Shown here: positions 34,642 through 42,506 of the stretch, in pieces | Layout: each line of letters begins with the position of its first letter | How positions within the stretch are numbered: the stretch's first letter is position 1 | Source of the DNA: Clostridiales bacterium | GTDB lineage: Bacteria > Bacillota > Clostridia > Christensenellales > Pumilibacteraceae | DNA length: 64,000 nt | Direction: 5' to 3' | NCBI GenBank assembly: GCA_029055565.1 | Contig: JAIDCZ010000031.1 | Coordinates: 16,983 to 80,982 of the forward strand | Notes under the pieces: generated by a model | The model's database searches: none | Told to the model about the DNA's origin: nothing | What the model saw: the letters and a program-made list of their open reading frames with translations, nothing else | Translations under genes and position numbers: made by a program

Positions 34642-36933
34642 ATGAAGATAGCACTGATAGGAAATCCGAACTGCGGAAAGACTACACTGTTCAACAAGCT
34701 AACCGGTAGTACCGCGCATGTGGGCAACTGGCCTGGGGTTACGGTGGAAAAGCGCGAGGGCGTATACAAGGGATTAAAAAGGCGCACTGCCGAAAAAATA
34801 GAAATAGTTGATCTCCCCGGCATATACTCGCTTTCGCCGTACACGCCGGAGGAGGTGGTGTCGCGCAACTTTATGATAGACGAGCACCCCGACCTTGTAA
34901 TCAACATTGTGGACGCCACCAACCTCGAACGCAACCTATACCTAACCACACAGGTATTGGAAGCGGACGTGCCGGTAATGGTAGCGCTCAACATGATGGA
35001 CATGGTGGAAAAATCTGGCGATCGCATTGACGTGGCTGTTTTGGAGCAAAACCTCGGCGTGCCGGTCATGCCGATAAGCGCGCTTAAGGGTACCGGCGTA
35101 GACAAAATGATGGAACGCGCAATATCCGATTGCAAGCCGCGCAAGGGCGTTACGGTATTGACGGACGCGCTCAAAGATGAGGTTGCCGCTACGCTCGATT
35201 TTTACGAGAGCGCCGAAGTGTCGTCGCCGCTGTTCCACGCCGTAAAGCTGTTGGAAAACGACGAGATAGAATTGCAGCGCAAGGGCGCAAAGGAATTGCT
35301 GGAAAAGATTGCTTCCGATAAAGACTTGGAGGCCGCCGTTGTGGACGAGCGGTACAAGCACATAACGTCCAAGCTTGCCGTAGCCAAGGTAAAGGGCAAG
35401 CGCGGCGACGTGACAAAGTCTGACAAGATAGACAAGGTGCTTACACATAGGATTTGGGCGTTGCCTATTTTTGCCGTAATACTGTTTGCAATATTCCACG
35501 TAACCTTTTCCGAGGACTTTTTGTACATAGGTGCATGGGCGAGTCTTGGCAACGGTTTGCCCGCACTCGCAGACCTCGGACTTTCCGAGGGAATGAAAAC
35601 CTTTGTCGGCATATTCTACGACGGCGCGGTGTTCTCGCCGGGCGTGATACTGTTTAATATTTTCGACACACTGTTTTCGACGATTATGGATGCAATAGGC
35701 GGCGCAATATCTACCGAATGGCTTTCGGGACTTGTTGCCGACGGCGTGCTTGGCGGACTGTTTGCAGTGCTCGGCTTTTTGCCGCAAATACTTATGCTGT
35801 TTATGTGGTTCTCTATTTTGGAGGACAGCGGATACATGGCGCGCGTAGCTTTCGTGCTGGATAGGATTTTCCGTCGGTTCGGACTTTCGGGCAGATCGTT
35901 TATGCCGATGATAATGGGCTTTGGATGCAGCGTTCCCGCTATGATTAACACGCGTACGCTTGCCGACGAAAACGAGCGCACCGCGACGATAAGGGTTATA
36001 CCGTTCTTTTCGTGCGGGGCAAAGCTGCCTATACTCACCGCTATGGCGGGCGGAATTTGCACCTTTTTCGGCGTTGGCAACGCCGACCTCATCACTTACG
36101 GCATGTATGCGCTCGGCGTTTGCGTTGCGATAGTTTGCGTGCTTTTGATGCGCAACACCACAATGAAGGGCGATATACCGCCGTTTATTATGGAGCTGCC
36201 CGCATACCACCGGCCGCAGTTCAAAAACTTGATGCTGCACTTGTGGGACAAAACCAAGCACTTCGTTAAAAAGGCGTTTACCATTATATTCGCCTCGACA
36301 GTAATTATATGGTTGTTCTCGCACCTTAACTGGTCTTGGCATTATCTCCCCGACGAGCAGATGAACGACTCAATTTTGGCGTCGATAGGCAAGTTTATTC
36401 AGCCGCTGTTTACGCCGCTCGGCTTCGGTTCGCAGCTTAACGCTTTCGGCTGGGTGTTTGCCGTAGCCGCGCTTACCGGCCTTATAGCCAAGGAAAACGT
36501 TATCGCTACGTTCGGCACGTTGGGCGCATGCCTCATTGCAATGGGCGCAAACGTAGGCGGCGTTACTAGCGATATACTGCTTGCCGACGAGGAGGGCATA
36601 ATATCGTCCGTAGCAATGATAACGGCTACTGGAATTTCCATACCCGCGCTTATATCCTTTATAGCGTTTAACATGCTTACAATTCCGTGCTTCGCGGCGT
36701 GCGCTACTGCAAAGGGCGAGCTAAAAAAGGGCACGTTCAAATGGACGTTGCTGTTCTGGGTGGCGACAAGCTATATAACGAGCGCGGCGGTGTATACTAT
36801 CGGCGCATGGTGGTGGACGCTGTTTATCTGGGCGGCGGCGATTGCCGCGGTGGTAACGCTTATCGTGCTTACCAACAAGGGCAAGATTAAATGGCGCAGA
36901 CGCAAGGCCGAAAAGGCGGAGGGCGTGCAATGA
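34642..36933 (+). CDS. feoB: Ferrous iron transporter FeoB
   Basis: A 763-residue transporter with an N-terminal G domain (GNPNCGKTTLFN for G1, DLPGIYSL for G3, LNMMD for G4), a GDI-like helical spacer, and a C-terminal membrane domain of about eleven helices containing the two Gate regions; FGCSVPAMINTRTL holds a conserved Cys proposed to line the iron path. It imports Fe2+ through the cytoplasmic membrane. ATG 34642 is preceded by AAAGGAG; upstream in-frame codons belong to the repeat element and are not used. It overlaps the next gene as ATGA. Confidence 0.96.
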   Translation: MKIALIGNPNCGKTTLFNKLTGSTAHVGNWPGVTVEKREGVYKGLKRRTAEKIEIVDLPGIYSLSPYTPEEVVSRNFMIDEHPDLVINIVDATNLERNLYLTTQVLEADVPVMVALNMMDMVEKSGDRIDVAVLEQNLGVPVMPISALKGTGVDKMMERAISDCKPRKGVTVLTDALKDEVAATLDFYESAEVSSPLFHAVKLLENDEIELQRKGAKELLEKIASDKDLEAAVVDERYKHITSKLAVAKVKGKRGDVTKSDKIDKVLTHRIWALPIFAVILFAIFHVTFSEDFLYIGAWASLGNGLPALADLGLSEGMKTFVGIFYDGAVFSPGVILFNIFDTLFSTIMDAIGGAISTEWLSGLVADGVLGGLFAVLGFLPQILMLFMWFSILEDSGYMARVAFVLDRIFRRFGLSGRSFMPMIMGFGCSVPAMINTRTLADENERTATIRVIPFFSCGAKLPILTAMAGGICTFFGVGNADLITYGMYALGVCVAIVCVLLMRNTTMKGDIPPFIMELPAYHRPQFKNLMLHLWDKTKHFVKKAFTIIFASTVIIWLFSHLNWSWHYLPDEQMNDSILASIGKFIQPLFTPLGFGSQLNAFGWVFAVAALTGLIAKENVIATFGTLGACLIAMGANVGGVTSDILLADEEGIISSVAMITATGISIPALISFIAFNMLTIPCFAACATAKGELKKGTFKWTLLFWVATSYITSAAVYTIGAWWWTLFIWAAAIAAVVTLIVLTNKGKIKWRRRKAEKAEGVQ

Positions 36934-37160
36934 ATGCGGCGGAAATAATATTGCTCGTAGTTATGTGCTTGGCGTTTGCCGCGGCACTCGGCGTAATAAT
37001 ATACAACGTCGTCAAGGGTAAATCTTGCTGTGGCGATTGTGACGGTTGTACCGGCTGTCACAAGACGGAAAAAGGCGGAAGCGTTTGCGACGGTCGTTGC
37101 GAGCACTGTGCGGAACGCTTGCAAAACGCCAAAGCAAACGGTGATAAAGAAAGCGATTAG
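36930..37160 (+). CDS. FeoB-associated Cys-rich membrane protein
   Basis: A 76-residue protein with one N-terminal membrane helix (residues 5-27) and a cytoplasmic tail with nine Cys in CC, CxxC and CxGxC arrangements (KSCCGDCDGCTGC, then CDGRCEHC). This matches the small Cys-rich partners encoded directly after feoB in Clostridia, thought to bind or sense iron. It starts on the ATGA that contains the feoB stop. No terminator is evident before the next promoter at 37174. Confidence 0.9.
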   Translation: MNAAEIILLVVMCLAFAAALGVIIYNVVKGKSCCGDCDGCTGCHKTEKGGSVCDGRCEHCAERLQNAKANGDKESD

Positions 37161-37173
37161 TGCCGTAAAACTA

Positions 37174-37202
37174 TTGACAAAAACAAAAAATTATTGTATT
37201 AT
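37174..37202 (+). promoter_or_regulatory. SigmaA promoter of the zinc-binding protein gene
   Basis: TTGACA (37174-37179), 17-base spacer, TATTAT (37197-37202). The leader would be about 85 bases long. Confidence 0.75.
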
Positions 37203-37294
37203 ACTTTTACAAGTTTTAAAATCTGCCGCTACAGCGAATGATTATTTTGTTGCCCGTCACCTTTTGAAAGTTGAATACGACAAGGAGTACGATC

Positions 37295-37471
37295 ATGACC
37301 GACAAGACGTTGACTTGTAAGGATTGCGGCAAAGAGTTTGTCTTTACCGCCGGCGAGCAAGAGTTCTATGCCGAAAAGGGATTTGAGCATGAACCGACCC
37401 GTTGCCCCGAATGCCGCAAGGCAAACAAGGCAAAGCGTGCCGCTATGCGCAACAACCGTAGGCAAGACTAA
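37295..37471 (+). CDS. Small zinc-ribbon protein (zinc-binding domain, zf-trcl type)
   Basis: A 58-residue protein with one zinc knuckle pair, CKDCGKEF and CPECRKANKAKR, typical of the small clostridial zinc-binding family that ends in a basic tail. The four Cys should hold one Zn2+, and the basic tail may contact nucleic acid. ACAAGGAG lies 8-10 bases before the ATG at 37295. It is a single-gene transcript with its own promoter and terminator. Function is unknown in the family. Confidence 0.88.
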   Translation: MTDKTLTCKDCGKEFVFTAGEQEFYAEKGFEHEPTRCPECRKANKAKRAAMRNNRRQD

Positions 37472-37484
37472 TACCAAAACATTT

Positions 37485-37511
37485 AAGTCCGTCAGTTACG
37501 ACGGACTTTTT
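37485..37511 (+). terminator. Intrinsic terminator after the zinc-ribbon gene
   Basis: AAGTCCGTC and GACGGACTT form a perfect 9-bp stem with a six-base loop, followed by a T-run. Confidence 0.9.
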
Positions 37512-37529
37512 GTTTTAAGCCGAAAATAC

Positions 37530-37558
37530 TTGAAAATATAATACGGTTGTGATATAAT
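37530..37558 (+). promoter_or_regulatory. SigmaA promoter of the flavodoxin gene
   Basis: TTGAAA (37530-37535), 17-base spacer, TATAAT (37553-37558). The leader is only about 17 bases but includes a G-rich ribosome binding site. Confidence 0.75.
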
Positions 37559-37581
37559 ACTTGCACAAGGTAGGGTATAAC

Positions 37582-38244
37582 ATGAAAGGCAAGCTACTTA
37601 TTATATTCAAGTCAGACCACGGCTACACGCGTCGGTACGTGGAAATACTCGGCAACGCGCTCGGCTGTGACGCTGTGCCGGCCGATAAGTTTCGCGGCGA
37701 TATGCTGTCCGACTACGACAAGGTTCTGTTTATCGGATCGATTCGCGGCAGTCGCATAAACGGCTTTAACAAGATAGCCGACTACTTGGATATTGCGTAC
37801 AAAAAGCTGGTGGTTTGCGGCGTAGGTATGCTGCCGAGCGCCGAGGACAGAGCCGACCGCATAAAGGAATCCACAATATCGGTTGCGTACGAAAAGTTTA
37901 TACCGGTATTCTACGTGCAAGGCGGCTTCGATATGGCTGAGCTGTCCCGCGGCGAACGCATTTCCATAAACATGATGGTGCGCCAAATAAAAATGGCCAG
38001 CCTTATCAGCGAGGACGAAACGTTTATTCTCAACACGGTGGCGGAGCCTATCGACGAGGTTAAGCAAGCCAATATCCAGCCGCTTATAGATTACCTCGAA
38101 GGTAAAACGGTTGACGAAAGCTTGTACAGCGCGCCCGAAATAACCGACGAGCAAGAGGAAAAGAAGTTCTTTGAGGAAATGGAAAACGCCGCCAAAGCGC
38201 CCGAAAACAAAGCCCGCGCGCTAAAGAAAAAACTGAAAAAGTAA
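37582..38244 (+). CDS. Flavodoxin-domain protein (HemG-like fold)
   Basis: A 220-residue protein. The N-terminal strand LLIIFKSDHGYTRRYVEIL resembles the FMN phosphate-binding loop of flavodoxins, followed by DYDKVLFIGSIRGSRINGFNKI and KLVVCGVGM strands, as in the flavodoxin-like protoporphyrinogen oxidase family. A charged helical tail (residues 185-220) is extra. No heme genes are near, so a role in heme synthesis is not supported; an electron-transfer or quinone/FMN-dependent redox role is more cautious. It ends in front of a terminator and a GTGATAT hairpin array. Confidence 0.75.
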   Translation: MKGKLLIIFKSDHGYTRRYVEILGNALGCDAVPADKFRGDMLSDYDKVLFIGSIRGSRINGFNKIADYLDIAYKKLVVCGVGMLPSAEDRADRIKESTISVAYEKFIPVFYVQGGFDMAELSRGERISINMMVRQIKMASLISEDETFILNTVAEPIDEVKQANIQPLIDYLEGKTVDESLYSAPEITDEQEEKKFFEEMENAAKAPENKARALKKKLKK

Positions 38245-38265
38245 AGAGTATCAATAAACAAATAA

Positions 38266-38306
38266 CCACACTATATTTTGTAAATGAAATATAGTGTGGA
38301 TTTTTT
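38266..38306 (+). terminator. Terminator at the head of a hairpin array
   Basis: CCACACTATATTT, loop TGTAAATG, AAATATAGTGTGG, then A and six T. Its loop region resembles that of the terminator at 51300-51343, which also stands in front of a GTGATAT array. Confidence 0.88.
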
Positions 38307-38310
38307 ATGT

Positions 38311-38482
38311 GCAAATAAGCGAGTGATATTGTTTGCGTAGCAAACAGTGATATTTTGCTAACGCAAAGTGATATTATATTTGCCTCAAACTTCGCCAAAG
38401 GCGAAATATAACGCTTTGCATATCACTTGCCGCATTTGCGGCAAATATAACTGCGGCGTATGCGTAAATCGCATATGCCGCA
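38311..38482. repeat. GTGATAT hairpin-array element, copy 1
   Basis: Small hairpins joined by GTGATAT on the left and ATATCAC on the right: GTTTGC-GTA-GCAAAC (38331-38345), TTGC/GCAA (38355-38366), TTCGCC-AAA-GGCGAA (38391-38405), TTGCCGC/GCGGCAA (38427-38444), and a 13-bp stem TGCGGCGTATGCG with its partner (38452-38482). TATATTTGCC and GGCAAATATA also pair as an outer arm, so the region can fold into a branched structure. See copy 2 at 51344. Confidence 0.85.
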
Positions 38483-38545
38483 ATCGAGCGGCTTTTTTGC
38501 GTTCAAAAAAATTTGAACTATTTGTCGTAAATATATGCAAATCGT

Positions 38546-38640
38546 TTGACATATGCGCATGTATAATATATAATGCAATACGGTTTACTAAATGTAAACA
38601 AATTGTTTAAGTAAACCAAACATAGTAAACTGTAGGTTTA
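38546..38640 (+). promoter_or_regulatory. Promoter and autoregulatory operator of the XRE-cupin gene
   Basis: TTGACA (38546-38551), 17-base spacer, TATAAT (38569-38574). Directly downstream, GGTTTACT (38582-38589) and AGTAAACC (38610-38617) bound a near-palindrome, and a second AGTAAAC...GGTTTA pair follows to 38640. These symmetric sites next to an XRE-family gene suggest autoregulation; they may also control potABCD. Confidence 0.65.
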
Positions 38641-38678
38641 TTTATACCAAACTCGCAAATATAAGAGGATTGATTGAT

Positions 38679-39230
38679 ATGAAAGAAGAAAGCACTATTA
38701 CTATAGGGTCAAAGCTGCGGGATTTGCGGCTGAAAAACGGATTGACGCAAGAGGAGCTTGCCGATCGCGCCGAGCTTAGCAAGGGATTTATAAGTCAGCT
38801 GGAAAACGACTTGACTTCGCCGTCCATTGCCACGCTTATCGACATACTCACTTTGCTGGGGTCCAATCTTTCGTCGTTCTTTGCCGACTACGACGAGTCG
38901 CAGTTGGTGTTTTCGCCCGACGACTACTTTGAAAAAAAGACGGACGATATAACGGTGCACTGGATAGTGCCCACCGCGCAAAAGAACGCGATGGAGCCGA
39001 TAATAACGGTGCTCAACAAGGGCGCGGCAACCGACGAGGACTTTCCGCATGAGGGCGAAGAGTTTGGGTACGTACTGCAAGGGCGCATAAAGGTTGTGGT
39101 GGGCGACCGCACAGCCGAGGCCGCGGAGGGTGATACTTTTTACTTTTCGGCAGACAAAAAGCATTATATAGTAAACGTTTACGACGGCATAAGCCGCGTG
39201 CTGTGGGTGTCCACGCCGCCGACGTTCTAA
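38679..39230 (+). CDS. XRE-cupin transcriptional regulator (PuuR-like)
   Basis: A 183-residue regulator: N-terminal helix-turn-helix (GSKLRDLRLKNGLTQEELAD and LSKGFISQLENDLTSPSIATL) and a C-terminal cupin barrel (HEGEEFGYVLQGRIKVVVGD, GDTFYFSADKKH). XRE-cupin proteins of this type precede spermidine/putrescine transporter genes and sense small metabolites such as polyamines. The start at 38679 is 9 bases after AAGAGGA. potA follows after a 129-base repeat-filled gap. Direct repression of pot genes is inferred. Confidence 0.9.
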   Translation: MKEESTITIGSKLRDLRLKNGLTQEELADRAELSKGFISQLENDLTSPSIATLIDILTLLGSNLSSFFADYDESQLVFSPDDYFEKKTDDITVHWIVPTAQKNAMEPIITVLNKGAATDEDFPHEGEEFGYVLQGRIKVVVGDRTAEAAEGDTFYFSADKKHYIVNVYDGISRVLWVSTPPTF

Positions 39231-39346
39231 TAGATAAGAAATAAGAGATAAGAGATAAGAATGACGGAAAAAATTTTATTAAGATAAGGGCGGCGAAGCC
39301 GCAGTCCGACATTATTCGTTATTCACTATTATCTATTCACTATTTC
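39231..39346. repeat. TATTCACTATT repeat element, copy 1
   Basis: Begins one base after the regulator stop codon with ATAAGAGATAAGAG units, then TGACGGAAAAAATTTTATT, then GGGCGGCGAAGCCGCA, and ends with TATTCACTATT units. The inverted copy lies at 58466-58582. Confidence 0.75.
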
Positions 39347-39359
39347 CGGAGGAAATATT

Positions 39360-40871
39360 ATGGCTACAATCGCAAGAGAAAAGTTCGATAACATTATCGA
39401 AATCAAAAACGTCACCAAGGTTTTTGACGGCATTACCGCCGTCGATAACGTAAGCCTTTCGGTGCGCCGCGGGGAGTTCGTTACGCTACTCGGTCCGTCG
39501 GGCTGTGGCAAAACCACTTTGCTCCGCATGATAGCCGGCTTCGAGCTGCCTACGTCCGGCACCATTCTTTTGGAAAAGCAGGACGTTACCACCGTGCCGC
39601 CGCACTTGCGGCCCATAAACACGGTGTTCCAAAAGTATGCGTTGTTTCCGCACCTTAACGTGTTCAAAAACATTGCGTTCGGGCTTAAGCTGAAAAGGAT
39701 TCCCACCGGCGAGGTGGACAAAAAGGGTAGGCCTATTTTGCGCAAGTACACCAAGGACGAGATTGCCGAAAAGGTGGAGCGCGTACTAAAGCTCGTCAAC
39801 CTCGAAGCGTACGGTCACCGCGATATTACCGGCCTTTCGGGCGGTCAGCAACAGCGTATAGCCATTGCGCGCTCTATCGTGTGCGAGCCTAAGGTGTTGC
39901 TACTGGACGAGCCGCTCGGCGCGCTCGATCTTAAAATGCGCAAGGAAATGCAGCTCGAGCTTGCCGCTATGCACAAGAACATCGGCATAACGTTTATTTA
40001 CGTTACGCACGACCAAGAGGAAGCGCTTACCATGTCCGACAAGGTAGTCGTAATGACCGACGGCGCGGTGCAGCAGTACGGTACGCCCAAAAAGATTTAC
40101 GACGAACCGGCCAACGCGTTCGTTGCCGACTTTATAGGCGAAAGCAACATTCTGTCCGGCGTTATGAAAAAGGACTTTCTCGTCGAGTTTTGCGGCACCA
40201 AGTTCAAGTGCATGGACAAGGGCTTCGACAAGGACGAAAAGGTCGACCTCGTGGTTCGTCCCGAGGATATTGCAATTCATCCCGAAAAAGGCGCGCTTGC
40301 CGGCGAGGTCGTTTCCACCGTGTTCAAGGGCACTTACTACGAAATGGAAATTGCGGCCAACGATTACCAGTTCACCGTGCAGAACACCACCGAGTACGTG
40401 GCGGGGAGCAAGGTGTGGCTTACTATCGAGCCGGATGGCATACACATCATGAAAAAGCTGAAAACGGTGAACGAGCTTGACGGCGAGGTCACCTCCGAGA
40501 ACACCGTGGAAATTTGCGGCGGCGAATTCGAGTTTGAAAATACGCAAAACTTCGAGCGCGGCGACGAGGTGCGCGTAATCGTTCCCTTCGACAAGGTGGA
40601 GCTTACCGACGACGAGGAGGACGGCGTAATAGGTGCCAACGTTACGCAAACGCTGTACAAGGGCAGCTACTACCAAGTTCAGGTATACACCGACGACGAC
40701 AACGACTTCTTTATCGACACCGTGGACGAGTGGGATATAGGCGACCGCGTGGGTATTAAAATCAATCCCAAGGATATGACGGTAATGCGTAAGCAAACGA
40801 CAATCGGCGGCGAAGCCGTGGCGAACGAAGGCGATAATACGGCAGAGGAGGACGAAGCGAATGAAGAATAA
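39360..40871 (+). CDS. potA: Spermidine/putrescine ABC transporter ATPase PotA, with extra TOBE-like domain
   Basis: A 503-residue ATPase, against about 350-380 for usual PotA. Walker A (GPSGCGKTTLL), signature (LSGGQQQRIAIAR) and Walker B (LLLDEPLGALD) are intact. A normal C-terminal TOBE region (about 290-370, with DLVVRPEDIAIH and FKGTYYEMEI) is followed by a second, similar segment (about 371-475, with VIVPFDKVEL and YKGSYYQVQVYTD), then an acidic tail. It provides ATP hydrolysis for PotBC. GGAGGAAA precedes the ATG. It overlaps potB by 11 bases. Confidence 0.94.
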   Translation: MATIAREKFDNIIEIKNVTKVFDGITAVDNVSLSVRRGEFVTLLGPSGCGKTTLLRMIAGFELPTSGTILLEKQDVTTVPPHLRPINTVFQKYALFPHLNVFKNIAFGLKLKRIPTGEVDKKGRPILRKYTKDEIAEKVERVLKLVNLEAYGHRDITGLSGGQQQRIAIARSIVCEPKVLLLDEPLGALDLKMRKEMQLELAAMHKNIGITFIYVTHDQEEALTMSDKVVVMTDGAVQQYGTPKKIYDEPANAFVADFIGESNILSGVMKKDFLVEFCGTKFKCMDKGFDKDEKVDLVVRPEDIAIHPEKGALAGEVVSTVFKGTYYEMEIAANDYQFTVQNTTEYVAGSKVWLTIEPDGIHIMKKLKTVNELDGEVTSENTVEICGGEFEFENTQNFERGDEVRVIVPFDKVELTDDEEDGVIGANVTQTLYKGSYYQVQVYTDDDNDFFIDTVDEWDIGDRVGIKINPKDMTVMRKQTTIGGEAVANEGDNTAEEDEANEE

Positions 40872-41703
40872 TTCCACCGCTACCGCAGAGTTGCCGCTTG
40901 CGAAAAAGCGCAAGATACGCGGCGTTAAGCGTTCGGCGTTTGCATTTCCGTACCTTGCGCTCAGCGTGGTGTTCGTTATAGTACCGCTGTTTATAATGCT
41001 TTACTACGCGTTTACCGACGGCGCGACAGGCGATTTTACCGGTGCAAACTTTGCGCACTTTTTCAGCCGTCCCAACATTATGGCGGTTATGGGCAAGTCG
41101 TTTTTGGTAGCGTTGCTTACCACCGTGTTTTGCCTTATACTCGCATATCCCTTGGCGCTCGCGCTTGCGTCGTCTGCGCTCAACAAAAAGTTTATTATAG
41201 TAATGTTGTTCGTTTTGCCTATGTGGATTAACTCGCTACTGCGCACCTACGCCGTAAAGATAGTGCTGTACATGCTGCACATATCCAACGCGTGGGTGGC
41301 CGTTACTATTGGCATGGTCTACGACTTTTTTCCGTTTATGCTACTGCCGCTGTACTCGGTTGTGTCCGGCATGGACAAGTCGCTTATAGAGGCGTCGCAG
41401 GACCTTGGTGCGTCGCCGTTAAAGACGCTTATAAAGGTGCGCATTCCGCTGTCGCTGCCGGGGATTATTTCGGGCGTTTTGATGGTGTTTATGCCCACCG
41501 TTTCCACCTTTGCCATAACCGACGTTTTGGGCGATACGTCCACGTACATGTTCGGTAACATAATCAACCAGTGGTTCCGCAACAGCGGCGGCTGGAATAT
41601 CGGCTCGGCGTACTCGTTTATACTGCTTATACTTATCGCCGCAACCGTACTGCTCGCCAACAAGCTGACCAAGGGCAAAACCGAAATAGGAGGTGTGCTG
41701 TGA
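40861..41703 (+). CDS. potB: Spermidine/putrescine ABC transporter permease PotB
   Basis: A 280-residue permease with six membrane helices and the EAA loop EASQDLGASPLKTLIKVRIP that contacts the ATPase. A Lys/Arg-rich N-terminal tail of about 25 residues precedes helix one. Its start codon is inside the 3' end of potA, and its stop overlaps the potC GTG as GTGA. It forms the transmembrane channel with PotC for polyamine import. Confidence 0.94.
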   Translation: MKNNSTATAELPLAKKRKIRGVKRSAFAFPYLALSVVFVIVPLFIMLYYAFTDGATGDFTGANFAHFFSRPNIMAVMGKSFLVALLTTVFCLILAYPLALALASSALNKKFIIVMLFVLPMWINSLLRTYAVKIVLYMLHISNAWVAVTIGMVYDFFPFMLLPLYSVVSGMDKSLIEASQDLGASPLKTLIKVRIPLSLPGIISGVLMVFMPTVSTFAITDVLGDTSTYMFGNIINQWFRNSGGWNIGSAYSFILLILIAATVLLANKLTKGKTEIGGVL

Positions 41704-42497
41704 GCAAGAACGTTAAAAACGGCCTTATCTGGGCCTTCGTCGGCGTAATGCTCGCCGTCATGTATATTCCTATCGTCATACTTATAATCTACTCGTTTAC
41801 CGGCGCCAAGGCTATGGGCGTGTGGAGCGGGTTTTCGTTCGAGCTGTACGCCGATCTTTTTACCAACGAGAGCATTATGAACGCGTTTAAAAACTCGCTC
41901 GTGCTCGCGCTGGTGTCGTCGTTGCTTTCCACCGTGCTCGGCACCACGGCCGCCGTCGGCATATTCTATATGCGTAAATGGAAAAAATCGACCGCAAACT
42001 TTATAGCGAATATAACTATGGAAAACGCCGAAATCGTTACCGGCGTAACATTTATGATGTTCTTTTTGGCGTTGCGCTTGCCGTACGGCTGGACCACGCT
42101 GATTATTGCGCATACCATGATAACCACGCCGTACGTAATACTTTCGGTCACGCCCAAGCTCAGCCAGCTCAACCCCAATCTGTACGAGGCCGGCCTCGAC
42201 CTCGGCGCGTCGCCGGTGCGGTCTATGCTTACCGTTATAGTGCCGCAGCTTATACCGGGTATGCTTAGCGGATTTGTCATGGCGTTTGCGCTGTCGCTGG
42301 ACGACTTTATAGTAAGTAAGTTCGTCAACGGCAGTGTGGAAACCATACCGGTGTATCTGTACAACGCCTTAGCTAAACGCGGCGCCGACCCCACGCTTAG
42401 AGCGCTGTCGTCCATACTGTTCGTGGCCGTGCTTGCCGTGCTGATTGCGCTTAACGTAATATCGGCAAGGCGCAAGGCTCGTAACATTGTAAAGTAG
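41700..42497 (+). CDS. potC: Spermidine/putrescine ABC transporter permease PotC
   Basis: A 265-residue permease with six helices and the EAA loop EAGLDLGASPVRSMLTVIVPQ. Start is GTG 41700, overlapping the potB stop by 4 bases, with TAGGAGGT 5 bases upstream; residues encoded further upstream are out of context. The segment FALSLDDFIVSKFVNG is the typical PotC signature. It completes the PotBC channel. Confidence 0.94.
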   Translation: MSKNVKNGLIWAFVGVMLAVMYIPIVILIIYSFTGAKAMGVWSGFSFELYADLFTNESIMNAFKNSLVLALVSSLLSTVLGTTAAVGIFYMRKWKKSTANFIANITMENAEIVTGVTFMMFFLALRLPYGWTTLIIAHTMITTPYVILSVTPKLSQLNPNLYEAGLDLGASPVRSMLTVIVPQLIPGMLSGFVMAFALSLDDFIVSKFVNGSVETIPVYLYNALAKRGADPTLRALSSILFVAVLAVLIALNVISARRKARNIVK

Positions 42498-42506
42498 GTG
42501 AAAGAG

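Noticed and set aside
37582..38244. Protoporphyrinogen oxidase HemG
   Set aside because: Only the flavodoxin fold is supported; there are no heme biosynthesis neighbours and the protein has an extra helical tail.
38311..38482. CRISPR array
   Set aside because: Repeats are short linkers between differing hairpins with no constant spacer length, and no cas genes are present.
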